Assembly (NCBI GenBank): GCA_946800325.1
Contig: OX326956.1
Coordinates: 22,542,356-22,606,355, forward strand
DNA: 64,000 nt
Direction of reading: 5' to 3'
Source: Luzula sylvatica
Lineage: Eukaryota > Streptophyta > Magnoliopsida > Poales > Juncaceae
Shown here one piece after another: positions 12,098 through 23,506 of the stretch. Below the pieces are notes generated by a model. The model was given only the letters and a program-made list of their open reading frames with translations, had not been told where the DNA came from and ran no database searches. A program made the translations under genes and the position numbers. Within the stretch, counting starts at the first letter, position 1. The number at the start of each line of letters is the position of its first letter.

Positions 12098-13423
12098 TTA
12101 TTTTTGTGTCATGATACTCTCGAACGGTATCGGGACCGCGAGAGAAACAGCCGGCAAATCAACCAACGAACTCGCATCGGGAACTCTCATCAAGTACACA
12201 TTGTTATTCTCTTTCTCAGCTATCTGGAGATTACATCTCATATTTCTAATTGACGTCGTGAATGTTTCGGTGAAAGACGATGGCACGTTTCTCACTAGTT
12301 TTTTAGTATTTTCTAATTGATTTATTCCGATTTTTAATCGAGCGATTTCTTCTGCTATTTCGTCGTCTTGATGGAGGTGAAGAGAGTAATGGTAGCAAGC
12401 CTCTGCGTAGAGTTGCGAGGCTTTTAGTTGTACGTGTGTCGACCATGACCTGTCAATCTGTAGGTTCGGCGGCATGTTGTTTAATTGGCGATGAACTTCT
12501 TCGTAGTATAGCTCGGCCTGAAATTCAAATACCGAAACTGAATATTTAGGACAAAAAATTTCAGATATGGCGTGGTAAAACAAAAAATATTTCAGTAAGT
12601 ACTTCATTTCTCATACTTCAAAATTAGATATGTATGAAGATATTTATTATGTAATAAATAAAATACTTTTTCTGAATAATATAGATTTGATGTACATTCA
12701 ATGGATAATAAGTAACTTCAGAAAAATTCATGAATCTTGATCTGATGACAATGCTCTTATTTAATATAATTAAATTACCTGTCTTGCAACCTTGGAACAA
12801 AGGGCCGGCGATTTCCCCGCCATGAGAGCTTTCTGAAAGAAGCACTCTTGCGCCTGTGCCAGCATTAGCGTGTCAAGCATATCGACACGCTCGGCCGAAA
12901 CATCCACGGATTCGCCTCCTCGAAAATTCTCCCTCAAAAATCTCAAAGCCCCCGCAGCGCTCTGAAACGCGATAGCCATCTTCCTCACTCCCTCTTCTGT
13001 TTGTCTATAATTAATTAAAACATTTCAGATCATTAAATCCAAATATTATGTAGATATTATGTAAATTGTGTACCTGTCCTCTGTAGTAGCCAACTGAGAG
13101 TAAACCGCGGCTACATTGAACAAAACTACGATTTTCTCCGAGTTGATCGCGGTGTGAGTATATTTTTGTGACGGTTTGAACGAATCGTGCCAAGAGAAAT
13201 CAATGGAGTCGAGATTGGACCGTTCTAAGGCGATAGGATAACGGGGCTTGATTTGAGAGAGGGAATGGAAGTAAGAGAGATAGAGATCGAGGCGGGATTT
13301 GGGTGATGATGGTTGGAGGACTAGGAGCTTTAGGCGTGAGGATATGAGTTCGGCAAGCTCGGTGTCGGTGATGGAGGGGAGATTGGTGATTGGAGATGGC
13401 CTTTTCTCCTGTATTGATAGCAT
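12098..13423 (-). CDS. BRO1-only ALIX paralogue, truncated
   Basis: Three exons (13423-13074, 13004-12779, 12517-12098) join in frame to 331 aa. The protein aligns by eye with the ALIX BRO1 domain: EKRPS start, FSWHDSF (ALIX FTWFDAF), VVLFNVAAVYSQLA (AILFNLGAVYSQIA), LMLAQAQECFFQKA, LCSKVARQ, ELYYEE, and YLMRVPDASSL (YLMRVPQPSSL). It stops soon after that point, so the end of the BRO1 fold, the V domain and the Pro-rich tail are absent. The C-terminus (MTQK) has no CaaX box, unlike animal BROX. The reading frame is intact with good splice sites, suggesting a working or recently working gene. It could bind ESCRT-III without recruiting ALIX cargo partners; that is inference. The first intron has no counterpart in ALIX or in the other paralogue. 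Confidence 0.82.
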
Positions 13424-13725
13424 TATTGGAGGAATGTGGATTGATTTTCTTTAATGTTTGATGTATATTTTAGAGCGAGAAGAGAGATTTTGGTTGATAA
13501 TAATTAATGGACTAATAGTTAATGAAGTCTTCTCTCTGACTTTTTCTCTCCTTTTGCTTGTCCACACAAGTTGTTCAATGGAAATTTTTGATAATTATAC
13601 AAAAATAACTAAAAATAATACTCAACAAATCAAGTCCTGGATTTATTGACAAAAATAACATGCTAGGAGATTGTGAGAGTCCGAGGGTTTTTCTTACGCA
13701 AGTTAGACGTTTTCTTAGCAATTAA
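13424..13725. other. Upstream region of the first BRO1 paralogue
   Basis: About 300 bases between the start codon at 13423 and the Helitron beginning at 13726. It should contain the promoter of the minus-strand gene. AT-rich, without a distinctive motif. The Helitron inserted just upstream may limit or alter this promoter. Confidence 0.4.
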
Positions 13726-15836
13726 TCTATACTAAGTACTAAGGTTGAACAAAATACTGCCCCAGCATTCAGCCACGTCGCCAACACTGTTCATGCAACC
13801 ATTACTGTTCATTATTTTTTTTATTTTTTATTTTTTTTTTTGAAATTTCAGTAAATATAGGGGATTTTTAAGATTTTTCTACGTTATAACAATTTCAGTT
13901 TTTTTAAATGTAAGGGCTTTTTAAATATTTCTCATGCGATATCATTATTTTAAGATTATTATAGGGATATATATATGGTAATATCAAATTTTGTAAGGTT
14001 ATACATGATAATTTCAGATTTTTTAAATATTTCTCATATTGTATCATTAATTCAGAATTTTTTTATAAGGGTAAATATGATAATTTATGTTTTTTCCAGA
14101 GGTATGCATGCTAATTTTTTATTTTTTCAAATACAGTTTTTATTTTATTCCACATATTACATCATTAATTTGAGATTTGTATAGGGATATATATGATAAT
14201 TAATATTTTTGTAGGGGGATACATCATAGTTTCAGATTTTTTAAAACATAGAAGCTTTTTGTGATAGTTCTCAACTTCTCATATTATATCATTAATTTCC
14301 GATTTATATTAGGATACATATATGATAATTTCAATTTTTTGATACATATTAATTATATATATTTTTCAATTTTTTTTTTTTAATATTTCTCATATGATAT
14401 CATTACTTTCATATTTTTATAGGGTTATATATGGTAATTTCAGATTTTTGTAGGGGTATTCATGCAAATTTTAGGTTTTTTTTTTAAATATAGACTTTTT
14501 ATATTGGTCAAATTATATCATTATTTTCATATATTTATACGGGTATATAAGTTTCATATTTACTAGGGATATATGTGATAATTTTACTTTTTTTAAAAGA
14601 CAGGGTTTTTTTGAAATATTTGTCATAAGTAGACCAGATTCGAAAAAATGTTGGGACTTTGCTATGTTTCGGGAAATCGAAAAGAGAGAAACAAATTCGG
14701 GACCTTTGCAGGGCTAGGGTAATATGGTAATTTTATCCTGACTCGAGACCATGATTTTGGTTATGATTGGTGCAACCGAAACGAGTTCGTTCAGGCAGAA
14801 TGGAATGGCTTTGAGTGCGAGGGAGATGGAGAGCAAAATTAAACCCACAAGACTACATAAAAATGTCCACGATACTCAGTTGCATTCTGAGAGGGGTATT
14901 TTCGTCATTTACAATATTTTGATTATAAATGTTGATAATTTCTTTCGTGTTTTGGGCAGAATGGAATGGTTTATGAGTGCGACGAGGTGGAGATCAGTAT
15001 TATACCCGAAAGACTACTTCAAAATGGCCACAATACTCAGCCACATTAATTGAGGGGTAATTTCGTCATTTCCAATATTTTGATTATGACCGTTGATAAT
15101 TTCTTTCATGTTTTAGGCATAACTTTTATCTTATGTATAAAGTAAAGAAAATTCTTGCAATTCTATGCCTCCACGTAATCAAGGGCTTTTGTGTACAAAA
15201 ATATTTTTTAATTTATATTTTGGTCCTTTTTATTTGCATTTTGATCCTTTTTAGTTTTAATTTACATTTCGGTCCTTTTTTTACATTTTTGAATTTATAT
15301 TTTGGTCCTTTTTATTTACATTTTGGTCCTTTTTAGTTTTAATTTACATTTTGGTCCTTTTTATTAACATTTTCGTTTCTTATTTACATTTCTGTCCTTT
15401 TTTATATTTTATATTTATATTATGGTCCGTTTTATTTATATTTTGGTCATTTTTAGTTCTAATTTATATTTTGGTCCTTTTATTTACATTTTGGTCTTTT
15501 TTATTTACATTTCGGTCTTTTTTAAAATTTTGATCATTTTTTCTTATTTTACGTTTGGTCTTTGTTTCCTATTTTACATACATATTAAAATTTGTGAATA
15601 TGTGCTGATTATATTAATCGATTTTAGAAGCACCTGAGCAAATGCTATTTATACAAATTATATTAGAAAATAATATCTGTGATAGACTAATTTCATGAAC
15701 CTTATGCATCTATTGACATCATGATATTTGTAAATATATCATGATTAGATTTATTTAGTTCAAACGCATGCGCGTTAATTCTATTTAAATAATTATATAA
15801 AAAATATCCCGCGCAATTACGCGGGGACAACGCTAG
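13726..15836 (+). mobile_element. Non-autonomous Helitron, 2.1 kb, both ends visible
   Basis: The 5' end is TCTATACTAAGTACTAAGG preceded by A. The 3' end is CTAG followed by T, preceded 7 nt upstream by a perfect GC-rich hairpin (CCCGCG...CGCGGG, 15808-15825). This is the canonical A|TC...CTRR|T layout with no target duplication. The interior holds an array of GGGTATATATGATAATTTC-like units (13960-14600), two direct repeats of about 170 bp containing GGCAGAATGGAATGG (about 14785-15120), and a minisatellite of TTTACATTTTGGTCC units (15215-15545). No Rep/helicase gene, so it depends on an autonomous relative. Confidence 0.85.
15215..15545. repeat. Minisatellite of TTTACATTTTGGTCCTTTT units
   Basis: More than a dozen imperfect copies of a 17-25 bp unit (TTTACATTTTGGTCCTTTTT with TATATTTTGG and CATTTCGG variants) lie inside the Helitron. 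The open frames across it encode only a low-complexity FGPFYLHF-like repeat and are not genes. Confidence 0.8.
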
Positions 15837-15837
15837 T

Positions 15838-17849
15838 GGTATTTAAAGATTGTCAGATTTTTGATAAAAAAAAAATAGTAATGATATACATTTTTGTAGA
15901 ATCTCCCAAGTCAATTGATATGATGAGAGAATTATTAAATTTATGTATTTAATATTATAATGGTTTTATTTATTATTATTTTTATATTTAATTTAATCGA
16001 ATTTTATAAATTTGAAAAATAAGTTATTGAACTGTATTACTCAATTGTTTAACATGTTTAAATAAAGATAGCTAGAGTTTTTTCCTCACACCTATACCTT
16101 TTAACATGTATTAAATTCATGATAACTCTCTATCATATTTGAAGTTCATATATAAAGAAATTCAGTGGTAAATTTGATTTTCCTTTATCACATAGAATTA
16201 TTGGTTTTAGATCCCTTCGATTTATTTAACAATCTCAAAATCTATATTTTTTATTTTACAAAATATTGCAAATAAATTAATTATGCAATAATACAAAAAA
16301 TCTGGGAAAAGGAATAATGCAAAAATGTTTGATATGTTTGAAAAATAAAAAAGAAATCGCAAAGACCAAACAACTAAATATACTTTGTCTTTCAAAGAGA
16401 TTGAAGATCAATAACTAAAAATGTGTTTAAATAAATATGATTTATCATGTATAAATTGAAATATAAAAAATATTCAAATCAATTAAATTTACTAATTAAT
16501 AATATGAGTTACGACCTAATTAATATGATATGCCACATAATTAACAGTAATGTTTTGCAACCCGCAAATATGAACCCCCAAACAACCCCCCAGCCTTTTA
16601 ATTGGAATGCATTTAATGCTTTGAAAGTTAAATTTGGAATTTAAATAGCATTGCGGGGTGTGTGCGGGGCTTTTGGTGCGGGGTGTGTACCACCACTATG
16701 ATTTATCATTTAATATAATTTAACGTTTAATGTATTTATTATTTATTGTGATTACGTCAAGGAATATTAATGGAATATTAAAGGAAAGACTTAATGGAAT
16801 TAAATATAATAAAGTTTGGAGTCCGCAATCTACCACTTTTATAAAAGAAAATTGAGTGCCCGGAAATTCAAACAAAAAGATCAAGACGCATATTATATAT
16901 GTATGATATATATATTTTTAAGAATAATTAATAAGACTTGGAACTCGGCGAACGCATTTCAAACATACATGTTAGAACAAGTTTTTTTTTTCAAAAAGAA
17001 AAGAAAAAAAATCGCGCATGTTAATCTAATATATATTTATTTTTCGAATAATTTGAGGCAATGAAATTACTTGGACTGAATAATCCGAATTTGACAATTA
17101 AAACTTGAAACTTACTTTAGGAAACAATATTATAAAAAAAAAATCAATAGTTGAGATTTTTTATTTTCTAAATTACTGTGTATTCTTTACCATAATTTTC
17201 TTGATTAATTTGAACAATTTGAACAATTAAAACAGTGAAAACATATTTCAATTTTACTTTGTCGAATATTATAAAAATATCAGATCATTGGGAAATATAT
17301 ACAAATACGAAGATTTGTTGCTAATATTATTTATGTCTAAATATTTTGCTGAATTGAAAACATATAAATTCAAATTATGCATGAATGTATGACTTATGTC
17401 GCGCAGATACTGCAATTAATTAACACATGACGTAATTAATTAACATATCAATTAACAAGTGCGTGAATTACTCTGCATGTTAAGTACGTGACATGTTTTA
17501 ATTAATTATGCAGTGCATGCTAATTAATCGTGTTAATTATATATATATATATATTAATTAAGATATAAAGGGTTTTTGTGTTGAAATCTGAGGGCAGAGT
17601 AAAATTTCCCTAAAAATATTTCTGTTGTGTATACATATTAATTCATATTAATATATTACAATTAAAATATCACTAATGCCAGACTGCCAGTAAGAATGGA
17701 GCAGCTCCAAAAAAAAATTACTGACTAAAATATCCAGCAATATCTGGTTGTGATACACTGATACTCATCACAATGAAAAATAATAATTTTATACACTTCA
17801 CTCACAAGTTCAAAATGCAGTTTACTAACGAGTGTTACTTACTGATGCT
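15838..17849. other. AT-rich intergenic stretch
   Basis: Two kilobases of strongly AT-rich DNA between the Helitron and a decayed BRO1 copy. I see an (AT)n run at 17540-17555 and a short G-rich patch at 16652-16690 (GCGGGGTGTGTGCGGGG). No coding region or complete element was recognised. Confidence 0.5.
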
Positions 17850-18325
17850 GCTACTACTGTGGTAACCATTTTGATCAAGAATGCAAGACTCTCCAATTGT
17901 TGTGGTATCTCGAGAGGATATGCCGGTAAATCACTCAATGTGGTCGAAGCTGGGAACTCTCATATAATAAATGTTATTATTCTCTCTTTATGTTTTTTCT
18001 TGTGTTTTTGAGGCAGTTGGATCTAATTCTCAACCGTGCGATTTCTTCTCCGAATTGAGTACTTCATATATTTTTAGATGATGATATGAAAACATTTAAA
18101 GAACCTGTCGGGCGATTAAGCCGTCGTGCCACCATCAACATCTCCTATGCATTCTCACACACTCGCGAAAAACAAATTATCATTTCAAATTGTTCTTGTT
18201 TTATTATGATAAACAAACAAAAAAAATCTTGAAATCATGTTCACTGAGAATTTTTCTCTTTCTTGTCAGTTAATTAGCAAGCCTTTCTCTCAAAACACTA
18301 GAAGCCCCCGCCGCACTTTCGTGTT
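17850..18325 (-). pseudogene. Decayed BRO1-only paralogue
   Basis: Reading the minus strand from 18325 gives, in broken frames, pieces matching the intact copy at 18.8-20.9 kb: SAAGAS..LRER, then an intron-like gap in the same place as that copy's first intron, then RECVRM. A later block at 18050-17880 reads like GEE..RLR..LKNTRK, REN-NIYYMRVPS and ..LESC. Stop codons, frameshifts and deletions remove most of the BRO1 body, including the CFFQ..QVARQ region and the 5' end. Shared intron placement says it was duplicated from the neighbouring copy, not from ALIX. Confidence 0.75.
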
Positions 18326-18762
18326 AGTTAATTGGTTCGGATGTTGGAATTTTGTTTTTGCAGAAAAAATAAAATCTATTATTGTATTATCATTTAAATA
18401 GGATCACATTTTTCTTGAAAAAAATTTTAAAAATAGGAAAAAATTGGCCCAAGACATTAAATTGGATTATATTTTTTTGGAAAAAATTAAAAAAAATGGC
18501 CCAAAACATTTAGATAGGATTACATTTTCCTCGAAAATAAATAAATAATTGGCCCAAGGTATTAAAATGAGATCACAATTTCTTTGAAAAAGAATAAAAA
18601 ATAAATGAATAATCTCCTCACGGCACATGACGTGACTCGCCAAAAACAAGAAAAAAACTCTAAATTTAGAGTTAGCCAAATCAAATCATATTTACCCGTC
18701 AACATTTCGTTTATTTGTGTTGTCGTCTACGAAACTTTAAACACTATTAACTTTCACTGCAA

Positions 18763-20946
18763 CTATTGCGCACTCCCACTGCAGTCACTCTCTTCTAATG
18801 CAGTAAGACTTTCTAATTGGCTCGGTCTCTCCATGACATATGCCGTCAAATCGGTTAACGAGTTCGGAGAGGGAACTCTCATGTAATATATGCTATTGTT
18901 CTCTTTCTCGGCTTTCTCCAGACTCGAGCTCATAATCTTTTCGAGTCTAGAGAGGACCTTGATCAAACAAGAGGAAATTCCTTTGATGGTTTTTCTTGTG
19001 TTTTTGAGTCGATCGATTCCCATCCTCAATCGTGTGGTTTCTTCTCCAACTAAATCCTTCGAGTGGAGGTTCAATGCGTAATGGTAACATGACTCGGCGT
19101 AGAATAAAGAAGCCTTTAATTGTACATGTGAGAACCATGCCTTGTCCATTTGCCGATGAAGCGGGTCCATGATTAAAGCACGGTGAACTTCTTCATAGTA
19201 TAACTCTACCTACAATTACGAAAACAAAATGAAATTTAGTATTTCATATATATTATGATGGAAATAAACATATTTAAAAAACACTACAACAAAACATAAT
19301 ATTGGCTACCACAAAATATTATTGCCTACCACTTTGTAGTCGATAATCAATAATCAATTATTGGCTATCAAAACCTCTAGCCAATACCCAATATTTTTAG
19401 CTACAAGTTTGATAGCCAATAATTTTTATTCCCAATAATATTATTTGCGACCAAGATATATTATTGGCTACCATTTGATCCATAACCAATAATATTTTTG
19501 TTTTAAATATATTAAATAATATTTTAATCAATTTATTTGAGTTTTGGAATGAATGAACCGAACCGAAGGCTTGGGTGCAATAAGGGGAGAGTTATTGGCG
19601 ACGGATTATTTATTTTTTTAATTATATTGGCGACGGATTATTGACGAAAGTGGGTGTACGTTCAGGTGACACTTATTGGCGACGACTGAGCATACTATTG
19701 GCGACGACCAGATGTATTGTTGGCGACGGCTAAATGTTGTCGCCAATAAGTCCCTCCAATTTGTACCCCAGAACTTTCGAGAAAGTTTTTCATCCAAGTT
19801 ATAAACATCGCATTTTTACTTCTTTTCTTCTTGGCGGTTTTTTGGAGATAAAAAGAAGAGGAGAATGTGAAGAGAAGGATGAGTAGCGAGAAAGAAGTTG
19901 AACAACGTCATTGTCCGTCGTCGTTGTCTCGAAGGTAAAAATTTTTTGTGTTTTTTTTGTTGTATTATAAATTATTTGTGTTGAATTGAAGATATATGTT
20001 GATGTATAGTTCCATTTCAACATTTAGAGTTATATTTTGAAATCTGGGGGGTTCAAGTTACAAGTTTAATGTTTAAATTACAAATTTGTGGTCTAATTTA
20101 GAAATTCAAGGTTAAAATTTTTGGGATTGGAGTTAAATTTCGAAATTTGAGGATTCAACATTAACTTTCGTATTTAGAAGGTTAAGGTTATATACGATAT
20201 TTTTTTGTTTTTGGAAGGCTAAAGTTCTCCTTTTGATTTTAAGATGAATAAATGTGTTTTCATTTGTAGGTTCGAACCTGCCGTGCGACTTGCGAACAAG
20301 CGGATGATAGCTTCCCGGACCGAACAGCCATTTGGAAGAAGCATTCTTGCGTTTGTGCCACCATCAACGTCTCCAACATTCCCACACATTCTCTCGAAAC
20401 ATCCGCAGACTCTCCTCCTCCAAATCTATTTAAAAGAAAACAATTTATCATTTCAAATTGCTCTCTTTAATTATGATAAACTTAATTAGCACACCTTTCT
20501 CTCAAAAACCTCAAAGCCGCCGCAGCACTTTTGAACGCTTTAAAAGCCTCTTTCAAGCCCTCCTGAGTTGTCCGATTTTGTGTAGCAGCCATTTGCGAGT
20601 ATACCGCAGCAATATTGAAAACTATGGCTACTTTCTCCGAGCGGATCGAGGTATGAGTATAGCTTTTCGACGGTTTAAAGGAGTCTTGCCATGAGAAACT
20701 AATGACCTCGAGGTTTGATCGTTCGAGGGCGACGGTGTAACGGAGCATTATTTTCGAAAGGGAGTTGTAGTACGACAGTAATTGATCAATATGGGTTATG
20801 AAGGAAGCGGACTTCGATTGGACGAGACGATTACGGGATTTGAGAAGTTCGTCGATCTCTTTGTCTATGGTTGTAGATGTGGTTTTAGGAGTTGGAAGAG
20901 GTCTCTTATCTTGGATTGAGAGCATTACAACTGTTGAATCCTCCAT
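18763..20946 (-). CDS. BRO1-only ALIX paralogue, truncated, with long intron
   Basis: Three exons (20946-20495, 20425-20278, 19209-18763) join in frame to 348 aa starting MEDSTVVMLSIQDKRP; the second Met (MLSIQDKRP) lines up with the start of the other paralogue. BRO1 landmarks are present: FSWQDSF, VAIVFNIAAVYSQMA, MLETLMVAQTQECFFQ, SQVARQ, ELYYEE, HVQLKASLFYAE and YYMRVPSPNSL. The protein ends with ...ESDCSGSAQ, before the end of an ALIX-type BRO1 domain, and has neither V domain nor tail. Its first intron splits LRER|FGGGES, a position with no intron in ALIX or the 12.1-kb copy. Its 1,068-bp second intron contains a CACTA-like insert. Role unknown; ESCRT-III binding is plausible by family. 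Confidence 0.8.
19282..19967. mobile_element. CACTA-like insert in a BRO1 paralogue intron
   Basis: The left end reads CACTACAACAAAA, the terminal motif of plant CACTA elements. The interior has repeated TATTGGCTACC (19300-19500) and TTGGCGACG (19590-19745) in both orientations. A matching right end would be TTTTGTTGTAGTG; the best candidate is TTTTTGTTGTATTA near 19967, which is degenerate. No transposase. The right boundary is therefore uncertain; the insert might extend to about 20220. Confidence 0.5.
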
Positions 20947-21050
20947 GGCGCTTGGTATGGAATCTTGAATTGATGGCAAGAAATCAGAACATATGTTCTC
21001 TTTAATTTAGCTTTGATTGAGTTGATTTTTTTACGAGGTGGATTTCACAA

Positions 21051-21113
21051 GAGAGAGAGAGAGAGAGAGAGATTAACGATAATTGATACTAAATCAAATG
21101 GCTATATATATAA
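21051..21113 (-). promoter_or_regulatory. Likely TATA box and CT-rich leader of the second BRO1 paralogue
   Basis: On the minus strand a CTTATATATATAG stretch (21113-21102) lies about 155 bases upstream of the ATG at 20946. It is followed by a (TC)10 tract (21070-21051) in the presumed 5' leader. TATA plus a downstream CT-rich leader is a common plant promoter layout. The start site is not visible, so this is a positional inference. Confidence 0.45.
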
Positions 21114-22304
21114 GCCAAACTAATTATCAATCCAAAAAGGCAAAAAAAAGCTATAAGCGTGAACATCAATTAGTCAATTGGTTTGGGGGAATTTATTAGA
21201 AGGAACAAGAATATTTTTCTTTATTTATGAGTTAGTGATACGAATTCCCCTTACAATCCTCTTATGTTTTAATAATATGTCATTTTGTCATTTAATGATA
21301 AATATGAATATGATATAAAATATGAGATTTTAATTTCACACATTCATGTCTTATTTATTTATTTTATCACTAATTACCAACACAATTATTAGTGATGACT
21401 AATTTAGAGGGGACATGTATAATTTTCCTTCTTTTATTTTTTCTTTTTTTTGACCTACAAAGAATGTAATTCTGGAATTAGAGGAAGCCACATACTCAGA
21501 TAGTGATGGGGGCCCACACGTCCCCAAAAAAATGTAAATATACGACACCCTCTAATACAAATGACATCGTCTAGATTATTTAATTAAATTAATTCAACTA
21601 AGTATTGATTTGATTGATAACAATCAATTTAATCTTCATTAATATTTTTCGATTGACGCATCAATACTATTTTTTGATGTTCGAGGAGTGCCATATATAA
21701 CCCTCTGAAAAAATTATCATATGGTGAAGAGGGTTCACAGCGGATCGAGCAAATAACAACACCCCCTATTGTAGATTTGCTAATGTAACATATTTTTATT
21801 GGCTTTGTCCACCATGTTCTATTATTACATTATTAGTTTTTTTTTAATATTTTTCAGGTTATGACCAAAGAATTTCGTTTGAAATTTCAAATAGTATCGT
21901 GATCTCAACGTATTAAATAATTGAAAATAAACTTGTATACATAACAATGTATTTTCCTGGCTACTTCTCGAATAATCACGTCATTTCCACAATAAAGAAA
22001 TATTTAGTTGTGTATTATTGTTTAACTTACAATGGTGCGTACTATTACCGTATATGGTTGCAAGAATATACGAAGGACCGTTTGATTTGCTAGAATTTTG
22101 TGAAAAGAAAAAAAATCAACATTAAATTATCCTAGAATGAAAAGTCGCGAGAAATGATACTTTTTAATCTCATTTGACTAGCAAGAACATCACCGACTTT
22201 ATATAAAAAAATCTCTTCCTACTATTATTATTATTATTATTATTATGTATACCCCTCTAAAATGTGAAGTATCATGAATATATATACAAAGAAAGTATCA
22301 TATT
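21114..22304. other. Intergenic, no supported gene
   Basis: AT-rich sequence beyond the BRO1 cluster. A short less AT-rich piece at 21470-21540 (GGGGGCCCACACGTCC) stands out, but no coding region or complete element is recognised. A (TAT)n run lies at 22223-22244. Confidence 0.45.
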
Positions 22305-22485
22305 CAACAATGATATGCACCTAGAAATTTTTTCTAGATTTGCACCTAGAAGTACACGTGGCGAGTAAATTTGGAACTTTCAGAATGTAATTTCCTTTTA
22401 ATTATTTGAGGTGGATCCACTGTGATTTGCCACGTATACATCTAGATAAAATCTAGGTGCGAAATCTAGGTGCCTAACATTATTG
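22305..22485. mobile_element. 181-bp MITE, copy 1
   Basis: The ends are CAACAATGATATGCACCTAGA and, inverted, CAATAATGTTAGGCACCTAGA, followed inward by second CACCTAGA/TCTAGGTG pairs. The element is thus a short terminal-inverted-repeat transposon without coding capacity. Its superfamily is not clear because no convincing target duplication can be read. Confidence 0.75.
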
Positions 22486-22619
22486 GTTAAAAATATATTG
22501 TACTAAATTACTCCACTTTACTTCCCCTACAAAGTACAAATCTCTATTTATCAACATCATCAAATTTTCAACATTTCTTACGATCCATTAACCCGTTAGT
22601 GGGCACTTTAGCACACATA

Positions 22620-22628
22620 CCCCCCCCC

Positions 22629-22659
<31 letters not shown>

Positions 22660-22690
22660 ACACACACACCACCACACACACACACACAAA
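22620..22690. repeat. Poly-C and (CA)n microsatellite
   Basis: A run of about 26 C (22620-22645) passes directly into (CA)n of about 45 bases. The open frame across it (proline and HTHT repeats) is not a gene. Confidence 0.9.
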
Positions 22691-22870
22691 CCCAAAATTA
22701 CAAATTCCTCCTTTTCTTCTCAAATTCGGAAACCTTTCCTCTTCTTATCTCATTCTTACCCGGGGACCGTTTTACCAACAATAACACATACATATACTTA
22801 ATATCATCATGATAACATAGATAATATTATCATTTATTCAGCTAAAAATTGTATGGTACATATTTTGAAA

Positions 22871-23051
22871 CAACAATGATATGCACCTAGAAATTTTTTC
22901 TAGATTTGCACCTAGAAATACACGTGGCGATTAAATTTGGAACTTTCAGAATGTAATTTCCTTTTAATTATTTGAGGTGGATCCACTGTGATTTGCCACG
23001 TATACATCTAGATAAAATCTAGGTGCGAAATCTAGGTGCCTAACATTATTG
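22871..23051. mobile_element. 181-bp MITE, copy 2
   Basis: Same orientation, same length and, by direct reading, only two base differences from the copy at 22305-22485 (one in the AAGTACACG/AAATACACG block, one in GGCGAGTA/GGCGATTA). Two such similar copies 385 bases apart imply recent movement or a local duplication. Confidence 0.8.
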
Positions 23052-23506
23052 TATTTTACCTACTACAAAACATAAAAAAAAATCATGCATGCATCATCTT
23101 TCTATATTTAATTCAAAATAATTCTCAAAACTATCCATGTTTCAATATTTTCTTTTTGTACAAACACAAAGTGAGAAAAAAGGTAACAATCTCAATATTG
23201 TTTTGAAAAACTGAGAGATGGAATTGTATTGACTTTCTTTCGAAAGGGATACATGCGATATAACGAGATTTTCTAGTCGTACCCCTAAAATTCTGTCCTG
23301 TTTTGTTGTTGTATCAAAGAATAAATACAATAAATAAACAAACAAACAAATAATAAATGAATAAAACAGGTCAAGCTTTTGAAACATCTTCAGTCCTCCC
23401 TCGCAACTACGTCAAAACTTCATGGAAAGGAATTCCCAAAATAAAATAAAACGAACCAACAAAAATTATCAAATCTCAAAACTAGCATCCATTTAAAATA
23501 TCCTCG

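Noticed and set aside
15215..15637. Overlapping open frames with FGPFYLHF-like repeats
   Set aside because: They arise from the TTTACATTTTGGTCC minisatellite; no codon conservation or homology is visible.
20947..20979. Upstream in-frame start (MPSIQDSIPSA) for the second BRO1 paralogue
   Set aside because: The first codon is TTG, not ATG. The ATG at 20946 is the first usable start.
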